Positions 1-6,187 of a stretch of 7,549 bases of DNA are shown here, one piece after another. Location of the stretch: positions 1 through 7,549 of the forward strand of contig CASFRQ010000119.1 of the NCBI GenBank assembly GCA_949296785.1, given 5' to 3'. The stretch's first letter is position 1, and each line of letters begins with the position of its first letter. The stretch is from an uncultured Alphaproteobacteria bacterium (lineage in GTDB: Bacteria > Pseudomonadota > Alphaproteobacteria > CASFRQ01 > SAAU01). The notes beneath the pieces were generated by a model. It saw only the letters and a list, made by a program, of their open reading frames with translations. It was not told where the DNA came from and ran no database searches. Both the position numbers and the translations under genes were made by a program.

Positions 1-146
1 ATTATTTTGGATACATACAAAAGTCAACATAAATCAACTATAAATTTAAAATAAAAAAATATTTTAAATATACTTTAAACTTTTACAAATTTATTTTATC
101 TATTCAAAAAAAACTTATAATTTTTTAAAACTATTAGCAAATAAAA

Positions 147-172
147 TCAGAAAAGAAAATTCTGACTTTTTT
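147..172 (+). terminator. weak terminator-like hairpin
   Basis: TCAGAA (147-152) and TTCTGA (160-165) form a perfect six-base stem around a seven-base A-rich loop. A C and six T follow (167-172). The shape fits a small intrinsic terminator on the plus strand. The minus strand also has a T-rich tail after the same stem, so it could act in both directions. The stem has only two G-C pairs, and such structures can arise by chance in AT-rich DNA. Confidence 0.3.
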
Positions 173-335
173 AAAAATCAAAAAATCAATAGACTAACGC
201 TTTGTTTTCTTTCTTCTGATATGTTTAAAATATCGGCTTTCTCATCAAACAAAACCTTCTTTAATCCTTATTCTTATTACTTTTCCATAGAGATTTCCGT
301 TCACAACACAATAGTTTTTTTACTTTATTTTGTTA

Positions 336-375
336 TCTGAAAAGATAATTAAAACAGAATTTTTCAGATTTTTTT
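336..375 (+). terminator. terminator-like inverted repeat with T7 tail
   Basis: TCTGAAAA (336-343) pairs perfectly with TTTTCAGA (361-368) across a 17-base loop, and seven T follow at 369-375. A second perfect hairpin, TTATCT-GAAA-AGATAA (333-348), shares bases with the left arm, so the two structures exclude each other. No open gene lies just upstream on the plus strand, so any terminating role is inference. Local AT richness makes chance possible. Confidence 0.3.
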
Positions 376-479
376 CATTATCCACGGTTAAATCAGGAAA
401 AATCTTTTCCGTAAAATTACTCCCTTGAAAAAAGGAGATGGGGAATAAAAATTTGTCCTCTAAAAAACAAGTTTTTCAT

Positions 480-517
480 AAAAAACCGGCGGCGCCACGG
501 TATATAACCGGGCGCCG
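480..517 (-). terminator. intrinsic terminator of the yajC-secD-secF unit
   Basis: On the minus strand, 26 bases after the secF stop, the arms CGGCGCC (511-517) and GGCGCCG (490-496) pair perfectly. An inner CGGT/ACCG stem closes a five-base loop, with a single bulged base between the two stems. Four bases (CCGG) then lead into six T (480-485). A GC-rich stem, small loop and T run right after the last gene in the direction of transcription are the hallmarks of a Rho-independent terminator. There is no T run after the hairpin in the plus direction, so it should act only on minus-strand transcripts. Confidence 0.82.
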
Positions 518-543
518 ATATAGCGGAAAAAACCTTACTCGTC

Positions 544-1554
544 TTATCTGTTTTTCGGGCAACTTCCGCAGGAAGAAGGCTGCAAAGGCAACTTTTTGGC
601 TTCCTTCTCATAAACGGCGGCAGCCGCATAAGGGCCTTCGTCATCCTTGCTGCCGATTTTTCTCAAATCAAACAGACGCAGTAACTGCACCGCGATGAAA
701 ATAGACGCGTAAGTCCCGATAAAAATACCGACCAAAAATACCAACGAGAATCCGAACAGAGTCTCTCCGCCAAAGAACAATAAAACAACCAACATCAAAA
801 TCGTTGATAAAGAAGTCAAAAGCGTTCTTGACAAAGTTTCGTTAATCGCTTTATTCAACAGTTCGTCAATAGGCATCCGGTGGTATTTTTTCAAATTATC
901 GCGCACCCGGTCAAAAGTTACGACCGTGTCATTCACCGAATAACCGGCCAAAGACATTATCGCCGCAACAATCGTCATATTAAAATCAATACCGAAAACG
1001 CTGCAAAAACCGACAATCACCGTCATCACAAACGTCAGCCCGACCATAGAAGTCAAAGCAAACGGCCACTCAAACCGCACGGCGATATAAATGCAAATTG
1101 CCAAAATCGCCAAAGCCGTCGCCATAATACTCTTTTTAATCAATTCCTGCCCGATTGTCGGCCCCACCATTTCCACGCGGCGAAAAGCAACCTCTTCCCC
1201 CAACAGCTCCTTCACCTGGTTGTAGGTTTCCATTTCGGTTTGAACAACCTGTTTCGTGCCTGTTGTGTAAATCAGAAAAGAAGTCCCTTCCTGACCGATG
1301 GACTGGATTGTCAGATCTTCCAAATTTAAAGAGTCCAATTTTACGCGAACATCCGCTGCCTGCGTCGGCGCCGGCGTCTGAATTTCAATCAAAAGGCCGC
1401 CTTTAAAATCAATCCCGTAATCCAATCCTTTTGTCCAGAGGGAAAAAATGGAACCCGCGAAAACCAAAAGAGCCAGAATAAAGCCGTACCATCTGATTTT
1501 AATAAAATCAATATGGGGCGTCTTTTCCAAAAAACTGTTCATTATTTTTGTCAT
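544..1554 (-). CDS. secF: SecF, protein translocase accessory subunit
   Basis: SecF pairs with SecD in the inner membrane and uses the proton gradient to help preproteins move through SecYEG and clear the periplasmic side. The 336-residue protein has a first membrane segment at about 23-40. It is followed by the family motif GLDYGIDFKGG (43-53), a periplasmic domain to about 140, and five further hydrophobic segments. The hallmark SLAGYSVNDTVVTFDRVRDN (201-220) holds Asp209, and NETLSRTLLTSLSTIL (238-253) holds Arg243; these match the proton-path Asp and Arg known for the family. ATG follows GAGG at a six-base spacing, 18 bases after the secD stop, so the two genes are cotranscribed. The tail ends in CGSCPKNR, a CxxC not typical of the SecF proteins I know. 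Length is normal and I see no damage. Confidence 0.96.
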   Translation of the reverse strand: MTKIMNSFLEKTPHIDFIKIRWYGFILALLVFAGSIFSLWTKGLDYGIDFKGGLLIEIQTPAPTQAADVRVKLDSLNLEDLTIQSIGQEGTSFLIYTTGTKQVVQTEMETYNQVKELLGEEVAFRRVEMVGPTIGQELIKKSIMATALAILAICIYIAVRFEWPFALTSMVGLTFVMTVIVGFCSVFGIDFNMTIVAAIMSLAGYSVNDTVVTFDRVRDNLKKYHRMPIDELLNKAINETLSRTLLTSLSTILMLVVLLFFGGETLFGFSLVFLVGIFIGTYASIFIAVQLLRLFDLRKIGSKDDEGPYAAAAVYEKEAKKLPLQPSSCGSCPKNR

Positions 1555-1572
1555 TTCTAACCTCTTTTCCCT

Positions 1573-3156
1573 TTATAAAGTAATTTCCTTGGGCTTTCTG
1601 ATTTTCAGCCATGCCAACATTAAAAACTTCGTTACCATAATCGCCGTAAACATCGTCGTCAAAATACCAATACCCAATGTCACGCCGAATCCTTTGACCG
1701 GCCCTGAACCCAGCCAATACAAGACAAATGCGGCAAACAAAGTCGTCAGCTGAGAATCCAAAATCGCCGTGAAAGAATTTTCAAAGCCGGCGTTAATGAC
1801 ATTCAACGGTGCCGTCCGACCCATTTTCAGCTCCTCGCGCATCCGTTCAAACACCAGAATGTTGGAATCCACCGCCATCCCGATTGTCAAAGCAATACCG
1901 GCCACCCCGGGCAATGTCAAAGTCGCGTTGAACAACCCCAAAATTGCCAACAACAACAAACCGTTGAAAATCAAAGCGATATTCGCAAAAGTTCCCATTT
2001 TTCCATACACCAGGAAAACAAAAGCGAACACCAAAACCACGCCTATCATACAGGAAAGGAAACCTGCCTCAATGGAATCGGCCCCCAATCCGGGTCCGAC
2101 CACTTTTTCCTCCACCACGGAAAGAGGCGCCGGCAAAGCGCCGGAACGCAACATTAAAGCCAGTTCTTTTGCAGAATCTATCGTAAAGTTGCCGGTAATC
2201 ACCCCGCTGCCGCCGGGAATATGGCTTTGAATGGAAGGAGCGCTGATAACTTTACCATCCAAAACAATCGCCAGCCTTTTGCCGATATTATCCCTTGTTG
2301 CCACACTGAACTTGCGCGCGCCGGCTTGTTTAAACTGGAAGTTAACAACGGCTTCCGTTCCGTTTTGGAAAGAGGCGTTAGCAGTCTGAAACTGGTCGCC
2401 GCCGACAACGGAAGCCCTCTTCAGCACATAAAAAGCCTCATTCATGTCATCCCCCGGGACTAACATGGAATCTGGTGCAATCTTGCCGCGCTGCGCGTCG
2501 TAAACAGAAGTTTCTTCATCCACCAAATGGAAAGTCATTTTTGCCGTTTTTCCCAGCAAAGCCTTCACCTCGCCCGGTTCCTGAACCCCCGGTAACTGAA
2601 CGCGAATGCGATCTTCCCCTTCCTGTTGAATGGAAGGTTCTTTCGTTCCCAATTCATCAATACGACGACGGACAATATCAATAGATTGTTCCACCGCGGC
2701 GTTTGTCATTTGAATTAAAGCTGCCGGCGTGTAAGAAACGGAAACAGCCGCGCCGGATGAAGAAACCTGCAAACCGTTTTCCAAACGCAAAACAGTCTCC
2801 CGAACCTTGGAATAATCTCCGCTATTTAAAAGTTTAAAAGAAACATATTGTTCTTTTCCTTCTCCTTCCACTTTCAAGCCGGAGAAGCGAACTTTTCTGT
2901 CCACTAAAGCCGTCCGGACGGAATCAGCCAAAGAGGTCAACTGTTCCTTATACAAAGCACCCGTATCCACCTGCAAAAGAAGATAAGACCCGCCGCTTAA
3001 ATCCAAACCGAGCGTTACGGGATGCCACACTTTCCGAATTCCTTCCGGTACCTGCTTATAAACAGACTCCGGCAGAAAATTCGGCAAGGAAAACAACAGG
3101 CCGAATACCGAAACAACGATAACGGTCCATGCCTTTAATTTTGAATATCCAAACAT
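1573..3156 (-). CDS. secD: SecD, protein translocase accessory subunit
   Basis: SecD is the larger partner of SecF in the proton-driven accessory complex of the Sec translocon. The 527-residue protein has an N-terminal membrane anchor (about 11-28), then the family motif LGLDLSGGSYLLLQVD (49-64). A large periplasmic region (about 65-360) includes IVRRRIDELGTKEPSIQQEG (161-180) and the base segment KRLAIVLDGKVISAPSI (293-309). Five hydrophobic segments follow from about 366 to 512. GIALTIGMAVDSNILVFERM (420-439) carries Asp430, the equivalent of the conserved membrane Asp needed for proton-linked function. Length is within the usual range for stand-alone SecD. ATG follows AAGGAAGGG, 12 bases after the yajC stop, which gives a tight yajC-secD-secF operon. 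The first motif reads SGG where many relatives have QGG, a mild variation. Confidence 0.97.
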   Translation of the reverse strand: MFGYSKLKAWTVIVVSVFGLLFSLPNFLPESVYKQVPEGIRKVWHPVTLGLDLSGGSYLLLQVDTGALYKEQLTSLADSVRTALVDRKVRFSGLKVEGEGKEQYVSFKLLNSGDYSKVRETVLRLENGLQVSSSGAAVSVSYTPAALIQMTNAAVEQSIDIVRRRIDELGTKEPSIQQEGEDRIRVQLPGVQEPGEVKALLGKTAKMTFHLVDEETSVYDAQRGKIAPDSMLVPGDDMNEAFYVLKRASVVGGDQFQTANASFQNGTEAVVNFQFKQAGARKFSVATRDNIGKRLAIVLDGKVISAPSIQSHIPGGSGVITGNFTIDSAKELALMLRSGALPAPLSVVEEKVVGPGLGADSIEAGFLSCMIGVVLVFAFVFLVYGKMGTFANIALIFNGLLLLAILGLFNATLTLPGVAGIALTIGMAVDSNILVFERMREELKMGRTAPLNVINAGFENSFTAILDSQLTTLFAAFVLYWLGSGPVKGFGVTLGIGILTTMFTAIMVTKFLMLAWLKIRKPKEITL

Positions 3157-3168
3157 TGAAACCCTTCC

Positions 3169-3579
3169 TTATTTATTATCCGCTTTGCCGGCCGTCACGC
3201 TTTGCCGGCCGTCTTCCTCATCAAGAACCTGTGAAACATACGCCCGCAAGACTTTTACCTGCACATCCTTGGCAAGCTCCACAACCAGTTCATTTTCATT
3301 CTCAACCTTCACCACTTTGCCAACCAGACCACCAACAATAACTTTGCTGCCCTTTTCAATACCGGCCAGCATCTGAGCGTGCGCCTTCATCCTTTTTTGC
3401 TGCGGACGCAACAAAAGGAAATAGAAAATCACGATAATCAGGGCAAACTGGACAAACAGCCTCATCCCGTCCGACATGCCGCCCATCGCGGCAGCCGAAG
3501 AAACAACCCCCGGCGCCCCGGCAGAAACGGCCGACACCGTTTCAGTCGCTGCCTGAGCCAAAGCAGAATTTATAAACAT
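3169..3579 (-). CDS. yajC: YajC, Sec translocase accessory subunit
   Basis: YajC is a small single-span inner-membrane protein that associates with SecD and SecF. The 136-residue protein has an N-terminal Ala/Ser/Gly-rich stretch and one strong membrane helix (about 41-57, LFVQFALIIVIFYFLLL). It runs straight into the family signature RPQQKRMK (58-65). A small beta-rich domain (about 75-117) follows, with KGSKVIVGGLVGKVVKVENE matching the usual glycine-rich YajC core. A charged tail ends the protein. The start is an ATG with AAGGAG seven bases upstream. It is the first gene of the yajC-secD-secF group, and a promoter candidate lies about 40 bases upstream. Length is typical or slightly long because of the N-terminal stretch, as in several alphaproteobacterial homologues. 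Confidence 0.95.
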   Translation of the reverse strand: MFINSALAQAATETVSAVSAGAPGVVSSAAAMGGMSDGMRLFVQFALIIVIFYFLLLRPQQKRMKAHAQMLAGIEKGSKVIVGGLVGKVVKVENENELVVELAKDVQVKVLRAYVSQVLDEEDGRQSVTAGKADNK

Positions 3580-3864
3580 CTTTAAACTCCTTATTCTCCT
3601 TTAAAATGATTTAACTAAATATACATGTAAAAAGAAAAGTTGCAAACCAAAACTGTCCTCTTCCAAAAAATTTCTTCCCTTTAAAGCCTTTTTCCTCTTT
3701 CTTTTTACCAAAGAGAGCAAAACACCCGCTCGTTTTTCCATTTGACGGGCAATGTTTTCCCTTTGCCGAATAAATCACACCGCCATTTTCCGAACCAATC
3801 CCCGCTTGTTTCGTTAAAAACAGAACAGCCGATTTTCCTTCTCGCCGGCCCGTTTTACCGAAAA
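3580..3864. other. intergenic region between sufT and yajC
   Basis: This 285-base gap separates the SUF genes from the Sec genes. It holds the yajC ribosome binding site (AAGGAG, about 3587-3592) and a promoter candidate at 3618-3645. I found no convincing terminator for the SUF unit; the best hairpin on the minus strand has only about five pairs and no good T run. An 85-codon minus-strand frame (3611-3868) starts with TTG overlapping the sufT stop. It has no Shine-Dalgarno, no recognisable domain and a Lys/Gly/Phe-rich make-up that looks like translated spacer, so I do not call it a gene. Confidence 0.6.
3618..3645 (-). promoter_or_regulatory. candidate sigma-70 promoter for yajC-secD-secF
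   Basis: On the minus strand TTGCAA (3640-3645) and TATATT (3618-3623) are separated by 16 bases and resemble the -35 and -10 boxes. Transcription would begin near 3611, giving a leader of about 32 bases with AAGGAG well placed before the yajC ATG. The position is right for an independent start of the Sec genes. The match is partial (four of six at -35), and the region is AT-rich. Confidence 0.5.
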
Positions 3865-4509
3865 TCAAAAAAGGTTCAGCATCAGCTTATAATCCTCGCT
3901 CATCCTGTCCATCGTCCAAACGGGTTCCCATACCAGAAAAACGGAAACTTCCCGCACCCCGTCCAGCAAAGCCACCCTCTGCGCGACCATTTGAGGCATC
4001 ATATCCGCCATCGGACACAAAGGAGAGGTTAAAGTCATTTCAATCAACACATCCCCTTCATCCGAAATGTCCGCTTTATACACCAGCCCCAAGTCATAAA
4101 TATTCAGCATCAACTCCGGGTCATTAACCTCTTTTAAAGCGGCAATCAGCTCCGCCTGCGTTACCGGCACCTGTCCGTCCCCTGGCACAAACGACCCCTT
4201 TTCCTTCGCCGAATAAACGGGCATATCCGACAAATCAAAAAACGAAGCGTCCTCTTGCCCCGAAAGGAACGGAACCGCTTCTTCAGGCGCTTTTTTTCCC
4301 GTCTCTTTTGATACAGGAGAAGCGGACGCGCTTTGTCCTTGTATCTTTAACGCCTCTTCGGATGCGCGCGCCTCTTCCCTCATATCCCGCATAGAAGATT
4401 CTTTTTCGTCTTTTTCCGCCGAAGTAACGACGCCGGAAGAAACAAGCGATGACTGTTCTTTTTTCCTCGTTTCATCCTCATTTTTCGGATAAGGCGGCTG
4501 CATCAACAT
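3865..4509 (-). CDS. sufT: SufT-like DUF59/MIP18 family protein with long N-terminal extension
   Basis: The C-terminal half is a MIP18/DUF59 domain. In bacteria, members next to suf genes (SufT) assist iron-sulfur protein maturation in the cytoplasm. Counting from the ATG at 4509, the domain spans about 116-214. It has LKEVNDPELMLNIYDLGLVY (125-144) with the DPE motif, then EMTLTSPLCPMADMMP (157-172) with the conserved Cys165, and VFLVWEPVWTMDRMSEDY near the end. The first 100 or so residues are charged, Ser/Lys/Glu-rich and probably disordered; most family members lack such a region. I prefer ATG 4509 over TTG 4527 because GGGAGAG sits at the right distance before the ATG. The TTG itself lies upstream of that site and has no ribosome binding site of its own. 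The gene begins 27 bases after sufS and is surely cotranscribed with it. SufT is favoured over other DUF59 roles because of this context. Confidence 0.85.
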   Translation of the reverse strand: MLMQPPYPKNEDETRKKEQSSLVSSGVVTSAEKDEKESSMRDMREEARASEEALKIQGQSASASPVSKETGKKAPEEAVPFLSGQEDASFFDLSDMPVYSAKEKGSFVPGDGQVPVTQAELIAALKEVNDPELMLNIYDLGLVYKADISDEGDVLIEMTLTSPLCPMADMMPQMVAQRVALLDGVREVSVFLVWEPVWTMDRMSEDYKLMLNLF

Positions 4510-4536
4510 TTTTCTCTCCCTTTTCAACCTGACATC

Positions 4537-5748
4537 CTAACCGATTTTACCTTTTTTAAAAAAGGAAACGGCTTTTTCAAGAGCGGCGATAAAAGCCTCC
4601 ACATCCTCTTTGTCGTTATACAACCCAAGCGACGCCCGCACGGAAGAAGACACCCCCAATCGTTCGGACAAAGGCTGCGCGCAATGATGCCCGGCGCGAA
4701 CGCACACCCCTTCCTGGTCCAAAACCATGGCGATATCCTGCGGATGAACACCGTCAACGACAAAGCTGAAAACCCCGCCTTTTTCCTTCTGCGTCCCCAG
4801 CTGGCGGACAAAAGGCAAACTGTCCAACCCTTCTTTCATATAAGCAGTCAACTCTCCCTCATAGGCCTCAATTCTTTTCATGGACAGGCGAGACACATAC
4901 TCCACCGCTTTTTGCAGACCGACCGTCTGGACAATGGCGGGAGTGCCCGCCTCAAAACGGGCGGGAGGGTCCGCAAACGCCGTTTTTTCAATGGTGACGG
5001 ATTTTACCATATCTCCGCCATACTGATAAGGCGGCATTTGTTCCAAAATTTCTCTCTTGCCGTATAAAACGCCCAACCCCGTCGGCCCATACAGCTTATG
5101 CGCCGAAAAAGCATAAAAATCGCAGTCCAGTTCCTTCATGTCCTGAGGAGCGTGAACAACCCCCTGGCAACCGTCGGCCAACAGCTTTGCCCCCGCCTGA
5201 TGCGCCAACGCCGCCGCTTTTTTAATGTCAAAGCGCGACCCGGTCAGATTGCTCATTTGCGTCAAAGCGACAAGCTTTGTTTTATTATTTAAAAAAGCCT
5301 CCAACTGGTCAAAACGCAGAGCTCCCTCGTCCGTGATATCCACCACGCGCAGGACAAGGTTTTTCTTCGCCGCCAACTGTTGCCAAGTTACAAAATTGGA
5401 ATGATGCTCCGCAACGGAAACAATAATTTCGTCCCCTTCTTTAAAGCTTTCTCCGAAAGAGGAAGCCACCAGATTGACAGACTCCGTCGCGCTGCGCGTA
5501 AAAACAATTTCCCCTTCGTCCGCCCGAATAAAATCGGCAACCGTTTTTCTGGCCTGTTCAAAATGTTGCGTCGCCTTTTCGGACAAAAGGTAAATGCCGC
5601 GATGAACATTGGCATAGTCGCGCAACATAAAATCGCTCATCGCCTGAATAACGCACAAAGGTTTCTGAGCGGAAGCGGCGCTGTCCAGATAAGTCAGCCT
5701 CTTGCCCCTGATTTTTTCCTTAAAAATCGGAAAATCCTCTTTATTCAT
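4537..5748 (-). CDS. sufS: SufS cysteine desulfurase
   Basis: SufS is a PLP-dependent enzyme that converts cysteine to alanine and holds the sulfur as a persulfide for cluster assembly on the SUF scaffold. The 403-residue protein is full length. SVAEHHSN (111-118) includes the His that stacks on PLP (His115 or 116). ADGCQ (191-195) has the PLP-pairing Asp192 and Gln195, and FSAHKLYGPTG (214-224) has Lys218, the Schiff-base residue. RAGHHCAQPL (351-360) carries the persulfide Cys356, and SSVRASLGLYN (368-378) has the substrate-binding Arg371. The RAGHHCAQPL form marks the SufS type rather than IscS/NifS. The ATG follows AAGGA at about eight bases. Position 194 is Cys where close relatives usually have Ala (DGAQ), a small oddity next to the cofactor site. 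Upstream lies the repeat-rich gap after sufD; downstream is sufT. Confidence 0.96.
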   Translation of the reverse strand: MNKEDFPIFKEKIRGKRLTYLDSAASAQKPLCVIQAMSDFMLRDYANVHRGIYLLSEKATQHFEQARKTVADFIRADEGEIVFTRSATESVNLVASSFGESFKEGDEIIVSVAEHHSNFVTWQQLAAKKNLVLRVVDITDEGALRFDQLEAFLNNKTKLVALTQMSNLTGSRFDIKKAAALAHQAGAKLLADGCQGVVHAPQDMKELDCDFYAFSAHKLYGPTGLGVLYGKREILEQMPPYQYGGDMVKSVTIEKTAFADPPARFEAGTPAIVQTVGLQKAVEYVSRLSMKRIEAYEGELTAYMKEGLDSLPFVRQLGTQKEKGGVFSFVVDGVHPQDIAMVLDQEGVCVRAGHHCAQPLSERLGVSSSVRASLGLYNDKEDVEAFIAALEKAVSFFKKGKIG

Positions 5749-5812
5749 TTTATTATTCCTTTTCCGCCTTAAAACCCTTTATTAAAAATCGTTTTTATCC
5801 TTGTTCGGCCTC

Positions 5813-5841
5813 TTTTTAAATTCGCCATGATTTCGTTTCAA
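5813..5841 (-). promoter_or_regulatory. possible weak promoter before sufS
   Basis: On the minus strand TTGAAA (5836-5841) matches five of six -35 bases, and TAAAAA (5813-5818), 17 bases downstream, matches four of six -10 bases. Transcription would begin near 5806, about 58 bases before the sufS ATG. It could allow sufS-sufT expression apart from the upstream suf genes, which would make sense given the long gap. The -10 box is poor and the area is A-rich, so this is tentative. Confidence 0.25.
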
Positions 5842-5890
5842 CCGAAAAAATCATCCAAAACCGCTAAAAATCAACCGCCACCATTTTACC

Positions 5891-6070
5891 TTATCTTTTT
5901 ACGGCCGGACCTTTCGCCGATTCATCCGCCGTCCCGCCCGCTGAAACAACCGTTGTTTTACCCTCAGTTTCAACCATCATCGGCGTTGATTTTTTGTCGC
6001 CCTCTGTTTCTTTCAACTCGCACCGGTCCCGATTTTTGCTTTTTTCCCCTGCGTCAACCCTTGCCGACAC
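5891..6070 (-). CDS. doubtful small ORF in the sufD-sufS gap
   Basis: A 59-codon frame starts with GTG at 6070, exactly eight bases after a perfect GGAGGAG (6079-6085), and ends in TAA at 5891. It is in the same frame as sufD. The predicted peptide is Lys/Glu/Ser/Thr/Gly-rich, has no hydrophobic segment and no family I recognise. It lies mostly inside the degenerate repeat array, whose linkers are purine-rich and would create both Shine-Dalgarno-like sites and Lys/Glu-rich frames by composition alone. I list it because the start signal is good, but a non-coding explanation is more likely. Confidence 0.15.
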   Translation of the reverse strand: MSARVDAGEKSKNRDRCELKETEGDKKSTPMMVETEGKTTVVSAGGTADESAKGPAVKR

Positions 6071-6187
6071 CGATTTTTCTCCTCCGTCTCAATCATTGCC
6101 GGCACCAATTTTACTTTGACCTCTCCTCTTTAGCCGTCACTATCGCAGATTTTACCCTTATCTTTAACCGTTGCCGGCGCCGATTTC
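5970..6187 (-). repeat. degenerate direct-repeat array, six units, from the sufD 3' end into the sufD-sufS gap
   Basis: Read on the minus strand, six cores of 24-26 bases begin with an A run and end in a TGA or TAA. They lie at 6164-6187, 6130-6153, 6089-6112, 6054-6078, 6013-6037 and 5970-5995, spaced 34, 41, 35, 41 and 43 bases apart. The approximate consensus is AAAATCGGTGCCGGCAA, then GGTTGA. By hand count neighbouring units agree at about 67-83 percent. The linkers of 10-17 bases are purine-rich and Shine-Dalgarno-like (GGAGGAG, GAGGAGAGG, GCAGGGG). The first unit is the end of sufD (EIGAGNG and stop), and the third would read KIGAGND and stop in the same frame. Weaker relics continue to about 5836, including a short form at 5871-5888 and a 7-1-7 palindrome at 5944-5958. 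The role is unknown; it may be a protein-binding array, an RNA structure element or repeated slippage duplication. Confidence 0.65.

Larger units (their letters stand above)
1..479. other. AT-rich intergenic region without a gene
   Basis: I see no credible gene here. The first roughly 420 bases are dominated by A and T runs, with stop codons in all frames, in sharp contrast with the moderate-GC genes to the right. Two hairpins followed by T runs on the plus strand (about 147-172 and 336-375) are listed separately. The block lies beyond the terminator of the secF unit. It may separate that unit from a gene left of the window, possibly one on the plus strand given the orientation of the T runs. 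Short reading frames reaching in from 417-698 are shadows of secF and its terminator. Confidence 0.7.

Noticed and set aside
438..698. 86-codon plus-strand frame beginning after an AAAGGAG
   Set aside because: The AAAGGAG touches the ATG, leaving no proper spacing. The frame crosses the secF terminator and the antisense of secF.
3727..3756. possible terminator hairpin for the suf unit
   Set aside because: On the minus strand CCCGT can pair with GCGGG, but with only about five pairs, a 15-base loop and no clear T run.
3611..3868. 85-codon minus-strand frame between sufT and yajC
   Set aside because: It has a TTG start without Shine-Dalgarno and low-complexity Lys/Gly/Phe content, it covers the likely yajC promoter, and it has no recognisable domain.
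5836..6187. CRISPR array as an explanation of the regular repeats
   Set aside because: Repeats are degenerate, spacers are only 10-17 purine-rich bases, one unit is sufD coding sequence, and no cas genes are near.
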